Origin: Onchidella celtica | Taxonomy: Eukaryota; Mollusca; Gastropoda; Systellommatophora; Onchidiidae | DNA length: 64,000 nucleotides | Assembly: GCA_963931925.1 (NCBI GenBank) | Contig: OZ007583.1 | Span: 13,104,633-13,168,632, forward strand | Direction of reading: 5' to 3' | Shown here: piece after piece, positions 1-11,334 of the stretch | How the letters are laid out: each line of letters starts with the position of its first letter | How positions within the stretch are numbered: position 1 is the stretch's first letter | Made by a program: the position numbers and the translations under genes | The notes under the pieces: generated by a model | Databases searched by the model: none | Told to the model about the DNA's origin: nothing | Seen by the model: the letters and a program-made list of their open reading frames with translations, nothing else

Positions 1-599
1 AAGACGAACAAAGACCAGTTAATGAAATCGGAAAAAAAACGCCTGGTCTCTTTGCATAAATTATAAACTTTCACCTTTCGCTATTTTCACCTATCTGAAT
101 TACCTGTTTATTTTAACTCCTACTCACACTTTCAGTCGCATCAACCTTCTTTAATTCAGTCAGTTCACCGATTTGTTTAATTGCTTTTCTGACAGTGTGT
201 AAAACGAACTGCGCCATTGAAAACAATGCTGTGAAATATTTAACACAGAACATTACGTAAGACATACGAGGGCGATGTCAAATCAGGTATTGGTTTCGCC
301 CATTCGTAGGTGGTCGAATGATATAGAGCAATAAAAAGGATAAACATCGAACACACTAACATATTTACTTGTCTCACACAATCATGCTTCATAGTTTTCT
401 TTGACTACCCACTCATTCCGGCGTTTCCCACCCTCTCTGGCAATGTATCTCAATCGCTTTCTCCCACATTCTCTCGCCACTTTCCTCTTGCAAATAATAA
501 AATGTGTAGTCGGCGGGACATTGTGACAATTTCACTTTGCCCTAACGTCTGAGTTTCTCAATCTTTGTGTGTTTGTTTAAACCTACGCATACACACTTT
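1..599. other. Non-coding stretch, nothing recognised
   Basis: AT-rich sequence without a convincing open frame, repeat or RNA. I see no similarity to the repeat families found elsewhere in the window. Confidence 0.5.
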
Positions 600-760
600 A
601 TCCCATCCATCTACCCATCTTTCCCCCCATCCATGTACCCATTCATCCATTCATCCATTCATCCATACTTACATCCATCCATTCATTGATCCGTCCATCC
701 ATTCAACCGTCTGTCCATCCGTCCGTCTGTCAATCCATCCATCGATTTGTATTACAATGT
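600..760. repeat. Imperfect CCAT microsatellite
   Basis: Degenerate tandem CCAT/CATC units interspersed with CCGT. The His/Pro/Ser-rich open frame across it is a by-product of the repeat. It leads into the 24-bp minisatellite at 811, whose unit is also CCA/CATC-rich, so the minisatellite may have grown from this simpler repeat. Confidence 0.75.
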
Positions 761-810
761 GCCATATTATTGCCCTAGCTCATGTATTTGTCCATCTTTA
801 CGTCAAGGCG

Positions 811-975
811 CCAACCCATCCACTCAACCATGTGCCAACCCATCCACTCAACCATGTGCCAACCCATCCACTCAACCATGCGCCAACCCATCCACTCAAC
901 CATGCGCCAACCCATCCACTCAACCATGCGCCAACCCATCCACTCAACCATGCGCCAACCCATCCACTCAACCAT
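811..975. repeat. 24-bp minisatellite, about 7 copies
   Basis: Head-to-tail units beginning CCAACCCATCCACTCAACCA, each 24 bp, starting at 811, 835, 859, 883, 907, 931 and 955. They are nearly identical; the last four bases change from TGTG in the first copies to TGCG in later ones, so the two subtypes are contiguous. Because 24 is a multiple of three, every frame on both strands stays open; that explains the four overlapping open frames and is not evidence of a gene. Confidence 0.95.
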
Positions 976-2559
976 TCATCCAGTCACTCATCCATCTATA
1001 TAATCTAATTGTAATTAATAATGACTATTATACACCCACCGGCTATAAAACTCCCATTCGTCAGAGGTTTCGTTTTTCATCCCACAGATTTCAAAGCAAT
1101 AATTGATATGATACAAGCAGCTTTTTTTCTCCCCTTAACTGATCTCCTTTCGGATATACACGCCCACACCCATCAATATCATCGATCTACTTATAAATCC
1201 ATACACACATGCGTCAATCCACCATTTATCTACAAAATTTATACGTTACAATATCACCATCCATTCATTCAGCCACCGACAGTCCATCCTAATCATACTG
1301 TATGCATTTCTCTCCTTTTCTATCACTGTGTCTTTCAGTCCATTTTCTGCCAGTCTGACTACTTGTCTGTCTGTCAGCCTCTGTCCGTTTGTCTGTCTGC
1401 CTATCCGTGTGGTTGTCTGTCACCTTGTCTGTTCATATGCCCGCCTGTCTGTCAGTCCATATGTCCTTCTGTCCATCTGCTTGGCTGTCTGTCTGTCTGT
1501 ACACGGGACTATGTAACACCTCAATCCTGTCCCAAGTCGTTGTGAGATCTACCCCACACACGCCAATCGATTCGATAGCACTCAAGTAATTAATCTTTTT
1601 TTTTTTTTTTTTGACCTTGTCAACACATCTTCTTTAATTAACAACAAAATAAACCAGGAAATAAAAATGAAGTGGCAGCCTGTGATAAAATTCTTCAGGA
1701 CAAGAACAACACCCATAAGTCTTAGACTTGTTTTTTTTTTTTTTTTTCCTATTACAGACGTCATCAAACATAGTCATTGTAAAAAAAAAAAGATAATAAT
1801 AATAATAAAGAAAATACAAAATACAAAACACAACATCACGAAACAAAACTCCCAATCATTTTCGACAGTTGGCAGTGTCTGACCTGTTACTGTGCACGGC
1901 CCCTGTAGAAATGGTTACTATGTGAAAACTGAACGTGTTCCTATGAAAGAAGGCACTTTTCCTTACAGTAATGTTCTTGTAACATGTCTAATGATTTGTT
2001 TCGCGTCCAGCTTGATTGGTCGGGAAAAAAAACAACAACATGATGGGCCAGTCCATAATTCGAAAAAGAAAATCGTATAAAGTAAACCAGATTGATGGGC
2101 TAAGGTTGAAGTTTACTGCATACCAGCAATGTTCGTTCTCCGAACGGTAATACAAGACAGAAGACACCGCTTGGGACAGAAAGGAAGGAATCAGCTAAAA
2201 ACACGCGCACGCACACGTACACATACACAAACACAATCAAGCACACATACTCACACTGGCACATAAACAAACATATTATTTAAGTACCCAATGACATGAA
2301 CAAACACACATACACAAACATAATTATATAGTTATATAGGCACACAAACACACACACACACATTCATAAACGCACCCACACAATATCCATATACATAAAA
2401 CAGCCAAAAGCATTACTCAAAATGCCAATGACACATGATTTTGTTTCCGGTCAATCTCAGCTGCAATATTGTATTCGGGTTGAAACGCCTCTGCTAGTGT
2501 TTCCTGCATGGAAAGAGAATAATGGCAAATGCAAGTTTCATCTGCCCGTCGATTGTTTT
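976..2559. other. Non-coding stretch with simple repeats
   Basis: It contains a degenerate TGTCTGTC-rich block (about 1335-1505), long T runs near 1595 and 1730, an A run with a short TAA array near 1783-1815, and scattered CA-rich sequence (about 2200-2390). No gene or element ends recognised. Confidence 0.55.
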
Positions 2560-3106
2560 CAGAGCCGTCTTAACGCAAGGGCACACTGGGCAGTTGCTTA
2601 GGGCCCCCAAGGGTTTAGGGGGCCCGATGCAGCATGCAAGTTTACATTGGTTTCTGAAACGGGGCAGGCCGCAGCCTAATGCTTTGCCCAGGGGCCCATA
2701 ATGGGCCTGCATATTGTGTTATTACTTTTGCATTTGTGTAGGACGTCGGCTAGCTCTGGCAGTTGAGTGGGCGTATGTCATGCAATATGGGGATAAGATA
2801 ATATTATGAGAAAACAAGCTGCTTGAATCATTCTCCTCGTGCCATTATTAATTATTGTAATAGAATGTGTGGGATGAAAGATGAGACGCATGAAGAGAGC
2901 AAGTTTGATAACCGAGCAAATTTATTTCATTGTTTGTTGCTTTTTTTTTCTTTACTTTACCAGTGTTCGACATCATTTACATCATTTTGCGTCCCTGGCC
3001 AAAGCAATAGGCTGCAGATGGCCCCTTGCGCAACTACTTATAAATAATCTGCATGCTTGGGGGCCCTGGCCAATTCCCAGTGTGCCCAAGCGTTCAGTCG
3101 GCTCTG
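2560..3106. mobile_element. Non-autonomous hAT-like element, family F3
   Basis: Ends are inverted copies: CAGAGCCGTCTTAACGC at the left and its near complement (GTTCAGTCGGCTCTG) at the right. The inverted ends run about 120 bp and include GGGCACACTGGG and the GC-rich GGGCCCCCAAG blocks. The middle is AT-rich and non-coding. The family assignment is firmer than this copy alone allows, because the copy at 42672 has a good 8-bp target duplication. No clear target duplication is visible here. Confidence 0.75.
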
Positions 3107-4911
3107 GTGTTGGAAGGGAACTGTCTTGCAATACTCTATCGCTAACAATTCGTAGTAGCACAAGTTCTGTAACATCATGAAACAGATGCACTATCCATAT
3201 GTTTTAAAGTATTTCTCTCGTACATCAGGGCAAAGATATAATTATATATTTATTTGCATGTTACGCTACATATTATAATTATAGAGAATCTTTTACAGAA
3301 TGAGAGAGATAAATATCGATTTTCTCGGAACCTGTATGTTGAATTTATTTGAAATTAGGCCCATATTTCACAGTAAATCTTATGAGTTGCCTCTTTGCAC
3401 TTTTTTAAGAAAACATAAACAGACTGAATTATTCAGAAACCATTTCCGCAGAACTTATCAGTGCCAAACACTAAAATGTGTTGAAGGTAATAGTAGGTGT
3501 ACTTTAGAGCATGGGGCATTGCTCCACGAGTGTGACACATCTTTTGTCCTGTTGTAGATCTTTCTTTAAGGAGGATCGCAGCCCTCGGCATTTACACCTG
3601 GCTCTCATTGTTTGTTTTTGCTTGTTTCGTTATTGTTGTTGTTACTGTCCTTTTCTTGGCTTTCTTAGCCCTCAAAAGGGCTCCGTACTGGGCTGATTTC
3701 ATCCTGCTCTCGGCGTTCTTCTTCTTTTTTCTTTCTCTCTTTCTTTCTGTCTTCCTTTTGGCCCTTTTCTTTTGTTGTTCTATTTTCCTGTTCAGCAGTA
3801 TACCAGTACGGAAATAAATGCAGTGGGTGGCAGTTGTAGCAGACAGTGTCACAGTGTCAACATAATTATCTAGAAACGGAGCCTTCTGCAAGTGAGTCTC
3901 CAAACTCCATAAATTATGCATACATATCAGCCCACCCACAGATCCGTCTTGTAGCTAAATCCATTTATCAAACCATCCATTGTCTTGTGAATAAATCCCT
4001 TCATCAATCACCCATCGGCAAACCAATTAATCAAAAATCCCCTTCCTCGATATGCCTAACAGCTTGTCCTTTCGTTCTTCTCTGTATCTTCAACTCCGTT
4101 GTTTTATTCGACACGGTAAGGAAAACAGAAAATGGAGCCAAAGTTATTAAATACAACAAGATGAGACAGCTAACGCGTTGAGCGTGTACAGATTTCACAC
4201 CGCCACCTAGCGGCAAATGCGCGGAAGTCAAGAACACTTCCGTATTTTACAGAACCAAAATAGGGGAAAATATTGAATTTTGTTCACTCTTGAGCTATCA
4301 ACGTAGGCCTAGACTAAGTCATGTCTATTATATTTATGACTTCAATCGCTTTTTTTCTTTTTTGGTAGCCACAGCACTGTAAGAAGTCTGCATCATTAAT
4401 TAATCATTACATCAGCACTCTTTTCAAGCAATACTCCATGGGCCCCGCCCCCGATCAGCACGAAGAAGGAAGTGCATCTTCATCTTATTATTATCTAATT
4501 TGATGGAAATCAGTATGCCTAACAGTTTATCCAATCTCCTGTCTGTCATAAGGTTTCTGGGTGTTTTCTCCGAAGCATTAATGGAAAACAGAAAACGGAA
4601 CTCGTCAAAGACAGTAAAAGCAATATGGACAAAAATAGAAATAGAGAAACACTTATTCTGACATGCTAAGAGGTTAGATTGCCCCCACTTGAAGGTTTAA
4701 GTGCCATTTTCTGTTCTCTGCGCCACATTTTTGCACACCTCAAATGGGTAGAGAAGTGCGCGTCTCTTCGCGACAGTAATCTCTTTTTTTTGCCACGACG
4801 CACGGGGGACAGAAAAGTGCATGTCTATTTGCCACATTTTTTTTCTTAGGGCTAAAGAGGAGTAAAGAGTGCGTGCTTGCGCATACGCCACTGTCTATTT
4901 TGGGGTTAGGC
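3107..4911. other. Non-coding stretch, low similarity repeats
   Basis: No gene recognised. It holds the SINE-A tail piece at 3558-3640 and a weak direct duplication: sequence around 4050-4160 (ATGCCTAACAGCTTGTCC, then a GGAAAACAGAAAA block) recurs in altered form around 4515-4620. Confidence 0.4.
3558..3640 (-). mobile_element. SINE-A 3' end fragment
   Basis: The sequence around GGCATTTACACCT, including TTTAAGGAGG and CGCAGCCCT, matches the distal tail of the SINE-A copy at 17684-17760 in the same orientation, with about 80% identity by eye. The tRNA head and body are absent, so this is a 5'-truncated or separately inserted tail module. Confidence 0.5.
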
Positions 4912-4925
4912 AAAAAAAAAGGAAG

Positions 4926-5245
4926 TGCATAGGTAGGGAAGATATCCCCCACCTATACACTTTGCATAGGTAGGGAAGACATCCCCTACCTATTCACCTT
5001 GCATAGGTAGGGAAGATATCCTCTGCCTATTCACTTTGCATAGGTAAGGAAGATATCCCCAGACTATGCAATCCCTATGTGAAAAGTGCATCCAGAGAAG
5101 ATATTTCTTGACTATTCACTTAACTTAGGCAAGGAAAATATTTTTGTCTCTGCATATTTTTTAGGTCGGGAAGATATTTCTTGTGTAATCGGCCTACTTT
5201 GCTTAGGCAGGGAAGATAGTCCTTTCTACCTGTGCTTTGCCTGCT
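4926..5245. repeat. Array of about eight 37-bp palindromic units
   Basis: Each unit is an imperfect palindrome of the form GCATAGGTAGGGAAGATATC followed by the complementary CCCTACCTATGC. Good units begin near 4926, 4963, 4999 and 5037; four more, increasingly diverged, follow to about 5245 (for example ATCCAGAGAAGATATTTC and TTAGGCAGGGAAGATAG). One inverted counterpart lies at 6528-6563. Palindromes near transposon ends are often transposase-binding sites; that role is inference here. Confidence 0.8.
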
Positions 5246-5714
5246 CTGTTTGCGATAGCTATGAAACATAATTAAAGGTAATGATTATGTATCACACTCA
5301 TCAGTCGGCGGTATGAAGCGAAATCAGCGATATCCCCATTACGACCCATTGACGACAGCAAACCTAACCTGCCTCTATGGCAAAAAGAAAAAGCTGTAAG
5401 AAGAAAGGCGACCCCATAGATTTTCTGTTGTTTTTACCTTCTTCAGTTTACGTTCATGTAGGCCCTACGAGGGGACAATGAATTTGAAAAGCTTTAATTT
5501 TAAGCCCATGGGGGCAGAATGTAATTACATGTATTATTGTAATTGAGCATGGCACTTATGAAAAGTCCAGAGTGGATCTATTGGGAGAGGAATAAGGGGA
5601 ACTAGCTGTTTCCTGCCTACTCAGGAAAACATACAGTAAAGCACACCTACACGAAGAAAACACCGGCATTTAATTTGGTGAGGCACTTGTAGGTCAAGCA
5701 TTCCAGGGAATTTC

Positions 5715-5912
5715 CCAGCCAGCACCCCTACGCCAATCCGACGTATTTGTGTAGGATATCTCCGTAGAGTAGGTAGGATTACCGTAGGGGTGGGGTTCCT
5801 ACACCAAACAGACGTCGGTCAATGCTGTAAACAGCGGATCTACGAGGGAACGGTGCCATAGCTTTGTGCAAACATCCTATACAGAGGATTACCTTAGGGG
5901 GTTGCTGGCTGG
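5715..5912. mobile_element. Short palindromic MITE nested in 4912-6576
   Basis: Inverted termini: CCAGCCAGCACCCCTACG at the left against AGGGGGTTGCTGGCTGG at the right, about 25 bp with a few mismatches. The interior has further partial self-complementarity (GGTAGGATTACCGTAGGGG). Length is 198 bp with no coding capacity. Superfamily unknown. Confidence 0.6.
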
Positions 5913-6576
5913 AGTGATCGACTACGTAGTAGTTCGACGATCGAACCTTCCACATTTCAGTTCATTCTCCACAAATTACACGACAAAGGAGAAAGAAAAA
6001 TTTTGAAACTATTTCAAGCTAATATTTGCATCTTGGCAGTGCAGTATTGTCCACGCAGATTTTTTTTGCTTGTTTTTCAATTTTTGGTGCATAACGAAAT
6101 CGTCTGATACCCTCCCCCCCCCCCCCACACACACACACACACTCACACAAGTTCAGTAAGCGCGTGATTATGTTTATAATCCATGCTGCCGCACCACGAG
6201 GTCCGCTTCCGTCTTGACCTTCTCTGCTCGGAGTGGGCGATGGAGCAGCGAGCCTTTTGTCACTACGTTTTGCTTTGAGCTCGGTCTTGGCCGTTCGTCT
6301 GTCTTGTCTTTGCTGACTCGCCGATTGATTCGAATGATTTTGATTCATATAACCTCCTGTCGTTGACTGACTCGAATCGCGATTCGCTCCTGTCGCCACT
6401 GGCTCGCCGACAACTAATTCTATTTAATTAATATCGCGATTCAAATCAAATGCACTAAATTTAGACCAATAATAATTCCACACGTTTAGTGATGACGTAG
6501 TACACTATCTTCCCTACCTATGCAAAGTGCATAGGGAGGGAATATCTTCCCTGCCTATGCACTTTCAAAAAAAAAA

Positions 6577-7387
6577 CAACGAAGAGTTGGGGGGGGGAGG
6601 GTGGGGGGGGGGGAGGAGGAATTTGCGGTTTTTCACATCCTTATCAAAATATACGAAATGGAAGGAAAAACGGTAGAAAAATAATGATTTCGTTTGTTTT
6701 TAATTAAGAAAGAAAAAAATTAGATAAGATGGCTGCACTCCACATATGTCTAAAGATACTTGCACAACTTCAAAGTTAACAGCAGCTGAAACAAACAATG
6801 CTCTAAATAGATAAAAGCAATTTTAAAAAATTTAAGAAAATCTACAAATTGCGCCCGGCCTAGCCAAACAGAAGAAGAAGAAGAAAAAATGTCCGCTTCA
6901 TTCTGAGATGCTATTCCACGTCTTCGCCTCGTTGACCCAAGTCTATAAATGTTGCAGACAGAAAATTAGGTTTCAGCTCGGGGAAAAGGGGGGGCGTAAT
7001 CCCCTAGGGGACTGAATCCTGGACACAAGGCGATCCGCATGTTCATTTTCTGCAAACTTATTTCCGAAGATATAGAATCGCTTCGGCCGTCCATCTTCAT
7101 TTAGCTTCCAGAGAGATGAGACCGGTTATTGTGTGAAAGGGGAGTAATTCATTTGGGCAAAGGAAAGCGGTTTCTCCTTTTAGATCGAAACGGAAATTTA
7201 TGGGTTGGAGGGAACACCGAAACTTGAGAATTTATTTCCGTAATTGAGTCCTAATGAGAAATAAGAACGTAAAGAATTTATCGCTATGTAGAAAGTTTCC
7301 CATTTGGGTTTTAGAGAGGTGTTATCATTGTCAGAAATAGAAAACGTTTAGGGGTATCGGTAGTGTGTATCTGTGTCTGGAGATCTG
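6577..7387. other. Non-coding stretch, nothing recognised
   Basis: Starts with interrupted G-runs (6588-6612), then AT-rich and ordinary sequence. No gene, RNA or repeat end seen. Confidence 0.5.
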
Positions 7388-7962
7388 AGAGAGAGAGAGA
7401 GAGAGGGGGGGGGGAGAGAGAGAGATAGAGGCAGACACAGAAAGAGAAAAAAGAGACAAACCATTAGGGGGAAGGGGAGAGAGAGACAGGTAGACAGACA
7501 CACAGCCAAACAGACAGACAAACAGACACACAGAAAGAACACAGACACATAGATAGGGGGACAGGGAGAGAGAGAGGGAGAGAGATGGAGACAGTTCGAG
7601 GCAGAAGGTAAAAAAGGCAGACAGACGAACAGACAGACAAACAGATAAACAGAAAGACCATAGACACGCAGATAGGCGGACAGGGAAAGAGAGAGAGAAG
7701 GGGGGGGGGATACAGGGCGAGACAAGGGGTCAAAGAGAGAGAGGCAGACGGAGACAAGACAGAAAGAGACAGAATGAGAGAGACAGACAGACAGACCGAC
7801 TGAAAGAGGGAGAGTCAGAGTGAGAGACAGACAGACTGACAGAGGGAAAGAGAGAGAGCCAGAGTGAGAGACAGACAGACTGACAGAGGGAAAGAGAGAG
7901 TCAGAGTGAGAGACAGACAGACTGACAGACACCGTCAGAGAGGAATCAGAGAGACAGAGACT
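7388..7962. repeat. GA / GACA microsatellite block
   Basis: About 575 bp of GA-rich sequence with GACAGACA sub-arrays and short G-runs. The complementary strand reads as long Leu/Ser/Val/Cys-rich frames; these follow from the repeat. A higher-order unit (GAGTGAGAGACAGACAGACTGACAGAGGGAAAGA-like) recurs about three times between 7810 and 7930. Confidence 0.9.
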
Positions 7963-8490
7963 AACACACCTAATGAATGTCGGCTAATTTTATTATTTCG
8001 GTGTGATTATTCGATTACATTACATTATTACGAGAAAAAGGACGCGAAAAATTAGCGAAGTATCGGGAATACATTAAGAAAGCTTTTGAAACCAATACGA
8101 TAATCGACTACAAAGAATTAACATTGTCAGAAAGCATTTCAAGTAAGGAAAGCCAGTTCCTCAGGCTGTCACTGGGCGCAAATCCTTGTGGACATCGGGA
8201 ATGCCATGAACCCATTGATACAGCGCCACTCCACATCAGGCGGTAAGCACGGGGGACACTTCAGTCTGAATTTGTGAATATTTCTGCAGTGTGGATAAAA
8301 TTAGTGGAGAGTGGCGCACAGACGCCCAACTTGGGGCTCTTTAACTCTCTAGTGGCCAAATGTTCCGTATTTGAAATAGGTCACAATGCCATGATCCTCG
8401 TTGTGCTGCATTTTTTGGAACAAATTTTAATTGATGGGAGATTTTTTTTTTGGTGACAATTATTATTATTATCATTATCATTATGATTAT
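7963..8490. other. Non-coding stretch
   Basis: Ordinary mixed sequence ending in a short TTA/ATT array (8458-8490) that leads into the 27-bp minisatellite. No gene recognised. Confidence 0.45.
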
Positions 8491-8655
8491 TGTTAATATT
8501 ATGATGATTATGATGATTGTTAATATTATGATGATTATGATGATTGTTAATATTATGATGATTATGATGATTGTTAATATTATGATGATTATGATGATTG
8601 TTAATATTATGATGATTATGATGATTGTTAATATTATGATGATTATGATGATTGT
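8491..8655. repeat. 27-bp minisatellite, six copies
   Basis: Identical or nearly identical units beginning TGTTAATATTATGATGATTA, starting at 8491, 8518, 8545, 8572, 8599 and 8626. The unit itself looks built from ATG/ATT triplets. Near-perfect identity of copies implies recent amplification. The Ile/Met-rich open frames across it are artefacts. Confidence 0.95.
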
Positions 8656-9411
8656 TATTGCTGTTGTTGTCGTTGTTGTTATTGTTCTTGAAAGCAATTT
8701 ACCCGGTCATCAAACGGAAAGAAAAAAGCAGCGGAAGAACAATTATTGTACAGGAATTCAAGCTATCCTTGAAATAGCGGACCGTCCCAAAAACATAAAT
8801 GGGAGCCGATTGGGAGGATAAACACAAGGCAGCCACAGACTTGTTTAACAGCAATGCGTAGATGGGTTTGATGGACAAAAAAGGCCCATTTCTTTTGGTG
8901 CATTTGATAAAGAATGATTTCTGTGTTTTCGTGTTTTTTTTACTGAATAATCAAAATCACTTTTGTCATTAATAAGGCTTTGAAAACCCGAACATCATAA
9001 TTTGTGTGTGGTTCTGTCTTCTTGTAAAATCTATCTCTTGGAGTTTGGTTAAGATTTTTTTTTCGGGGGGGGGGGGGGGGAAGAGAGAGGGGCGATGAAA
9101 GAAAATTTGGGGCCTAAGGGGGCCTTGCCTGAAAAAAGGTTGAGAATCACTGTTATATACGCAAACGGAGCTACGAGAACATTAGTCCATTCGTGTCTTT
9201 CAGTTTTACAGCATTCATTCGGCTGTTTGCATGTACAACATCCCTTCATTAATGAAATCAATGAGGGGGTATTTCAGGAGTATTTCCTATAAATCTGGTT
9301 CTATTTCTAGCTCCCCCCAAATTTAGATATCATTAAATTTGTTTTATCACTTTTCTACATCACGTCTTTTTCTTTCACCTGCCTGGAACGTCTCCTTCCC
9401 CACAAAAAATA
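8656..9411. other. Non-coding stretch with a G-run and a lone hAT end
   Basis: Contains a long G-run (about 9064-9080) and the hAT-type terminus described at 9088-9156. Otherwise nothing recognised. Confidence 0.45.
9088..9156. mobile_element. Right end of hAT-like element, family F6
   Basis: Read on the minus strand it begins CAGTGATTCTCAACCTTTTT, the usual start of many hAT termini, followed by GGCCCCCTTAGGCCCCAAAT and TTTCTTTCATC. The same order is seen in the left end of the element at 17482. No matching left partner was found upstream, so this is probably a fragment cut off at the G-run. Confidence 0.55.
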
Positions 9412-9907
9412 CAGTGGCGTATCTAATGCATGGCGGGGAGGGGACCTGCAGCGGCCGCCACTGGAAGAGAGGGCAGCACTGAATATTTTCTATTAGATGC
9501 GCTATCTCTGGATAGTGAAAACATAATTTACTCCAGCTGTAAACTAGGCGCAGCTGCAATTTTCATGTAGTGCTATAATGTGTTAATAAAAAGGTCAGCG
9601 AGGTGGAATTGTTTTCTTGAGCTGATATTATGGCAAAGTTATCTAATAGACAGGTGTCATATATTTAGACAACTGCGTGATTTCTTTACTTTGAGAAATG
9701 AACTAAAATCAGTCCTGTATCGGAAATAACTACTGATTGATTGATGGTGTCTCCCTTAAGCCTTGTTTATTTTGTAAAACATGAACGTGTTTTTGTAAGT
9801 ACCTAAGACAGAGGGGGGGAAGAGAGAGAGAGAGGGGGCGGATAGAGTGACAGAGAGAGGTTGAGAGAGAGAGAGAGAGAAAGGGGGATAGAGAGACAGA
9901 GAGAGAA

Positions 9908-9942
<35 letters not shown>

Positions 9943-10138
9943 AAGTGGGCTAGAGAGACAGAGAGAGAAAGAGAGAGGGAGAGAGAGAGAGATTGAGAGA
10001 GATAATTATTACTAGTCCATTATAAAGTGCCTTTTGTCCACTGTCCACTGTGGCTATAATTATAAATGTACTATATTATTATTAGTACCAGTATTCTAGT
10101 GCTACCAATAAATGATATTTTCTGCATATACGCCCCTG
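9412..10138. mobile_element. Non-autonomous hAT-like element, family F2 copy 1
   Basis: Begins CAGTGGCGTATCTAATGCAT and ends with the inverse (TGCATATACGCCCCTG). The flanking 8-mers AAAAAATA and CAAAACTA agree at 6 of 8 positions. An interior stretch (GCTGATATTATGGCAAAGTT, then ATCTAATAGACAGGTGTCATAT) also occurs in the copy at 58294, which supports a shared family. A GA microsatellite of about 190 bp lies inside. No transposase. Confidence 0.75.
9812..10003. repeat. GA microsatellite inside F2 copy 1
   Basis: GAGAGA arrays separated by GGGGGCGGATAGAGTGACA-like interruptions that themselves recur (AAGGGGGATAGAGAGACA, AAGTGGGCTAGAGAGACA), indicating secondary tandem duplication of about 60 bp. 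Confidence 0.9.
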
Positions 10139-11334
10139 CAAAACTATGTGGGGCGAAGAAGTTCTCTGAAACTTAGCAGTGATGTCACAAATCTCTAACC
10201 AGCCAGATCCAGGTCAGAACTAGAATGAAGACGTCATTACTTCAGTTCACCTGTTCTCTCTGCCTGTGTTCGCCCTCACAGCACTTTTTGTAATGAGCTG
10301 GAATACGAGGAGCTCACAAGAACGTGCGACTTTCGCAACAAGCTCCGTGTGTCTTAGGGGCCATCCATTAACCTTTTAACGCCCAAAGTCTTAGCTAAAA
10401 CTTATGACGCAGGCAAATCTAATTTAAGCTAATCAAATAAAATGAAACAAACAATCAATGGAAAAATCTAGGTTATGTTACATTTTGCAAAGGACCGCTG
10501 AGCACTAGAGAGTTAAGTATGTGTTCTCAGTTTGGCAATTTTTGACTCTCCTCCCCCCCCCCCCCCTCTTGCAGACTTTCGACCGCTTGGCATCAATCTG
10601 CCCCCCCCCCCCAACCCTTTTTACGAGTGTACAGTCTTCAGAGTGGTAATTGTTCATGACAAACCGTGATATTCTAAACCTTTAAGAGACCTTTTGCTTG
10701 AACTGAATCTGAATGTTCCAGTAGACACGTAGCCTGAATTCTACTTTTAGGTAAACCTGCCATGCAGCTCACTTTGCAAAAAATGAAAAAAAAAAAAAGT
10801 GTATACAATTTATAATTAAATCAAAATAAAAAAAAAAAAAATTATTACATTTGAAAAGCATTGCTACGCTCTCCATAACCACCAATTCTCCCATGTGCGA
10901 TTTTCATACACTGTGGGACAACTTTCGACCCCACCGCCCCCCCACCCCCCAACCTCCACACACAAAGCATTCGTACTTCATAGACAGCCCCCTGTGACTT
11001 TCTCTATCGCACGTGCGCGCCCTCGTTTTCATTTTTTCTAAGGGTTGCCCTCGTTCTTTCTGGCCTCCATCCCCAACCCCTGCAATTTACCCCTAATACT
11101 TCTGTTTTTCTCATCTCAGGCAACTTGATCCGTAAACTATTCATTCTCTCCACCGTCTTTTCATATCTTTCAACTCTTACATCCCACGTTTTGCTCCGGA
11201 CTCACCTCGAGTTATAATTGTTACTGTAAAACAATAGAAGTGGGCGTGTTCTTAGTGACAGATCATGCACCGTGCATCATCAGCAGAATTAATTAAAATT
11301 TAACAGAGAACCTGAAAAGGGGGTAGGGAGGAAA
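10139..11334. other. Non-coding stretch with C-runs
   Basis: Interrupted C-runs at 10549-10566 and 10603-10613 and A-runs near 10785 and 10828. No gene or element ends recognised. Confidence 0.45.

Larger units (their letters stand above)
4912..6576. mobile_element. Element with inverted ends made of palindrome arrays
   Basis: The left end (A-run then AAGTGCATAGGTAGGGAAGA) is repeated in inverted orientation at the right end (6509-6576), about 65 bp of good match with the A-run outermost on both sides. The left end continues as a tandem array of about eight units. No transposase is visible inside. The inner part carries a separate short palindromic element (5715-5912) and a C-run followed by a CA repeat near 6113-6145. 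I infer a non-autonomous DNA transposon. Its layout parallels the integrase transposon at 50365-52574. Target duplications could not be fixed because the ends are A-runs. Confidence 0.65.

Noticed and set aside
811-975. Possible CRISPR array
   Set aside because: Units are contiguous with no spacers; same for the other tandem arrays. The palindrome arrays at 4.9 and 50 kb have short, related spacers and belong to transposon ends.
565-1106. Four overlapping repetitive frames on both strands
   Set aside because: The 24-bp minisatellite keeps all frames open because 24 is divisible by three.
6019-6399. 126-residue minus-strand frame (MATGANRDSSQSTTGG..)
   Set aside because: Low-complexity polar start, runs into a CA/C-run translation, no promoter or donor context; it lies inside a transposon.
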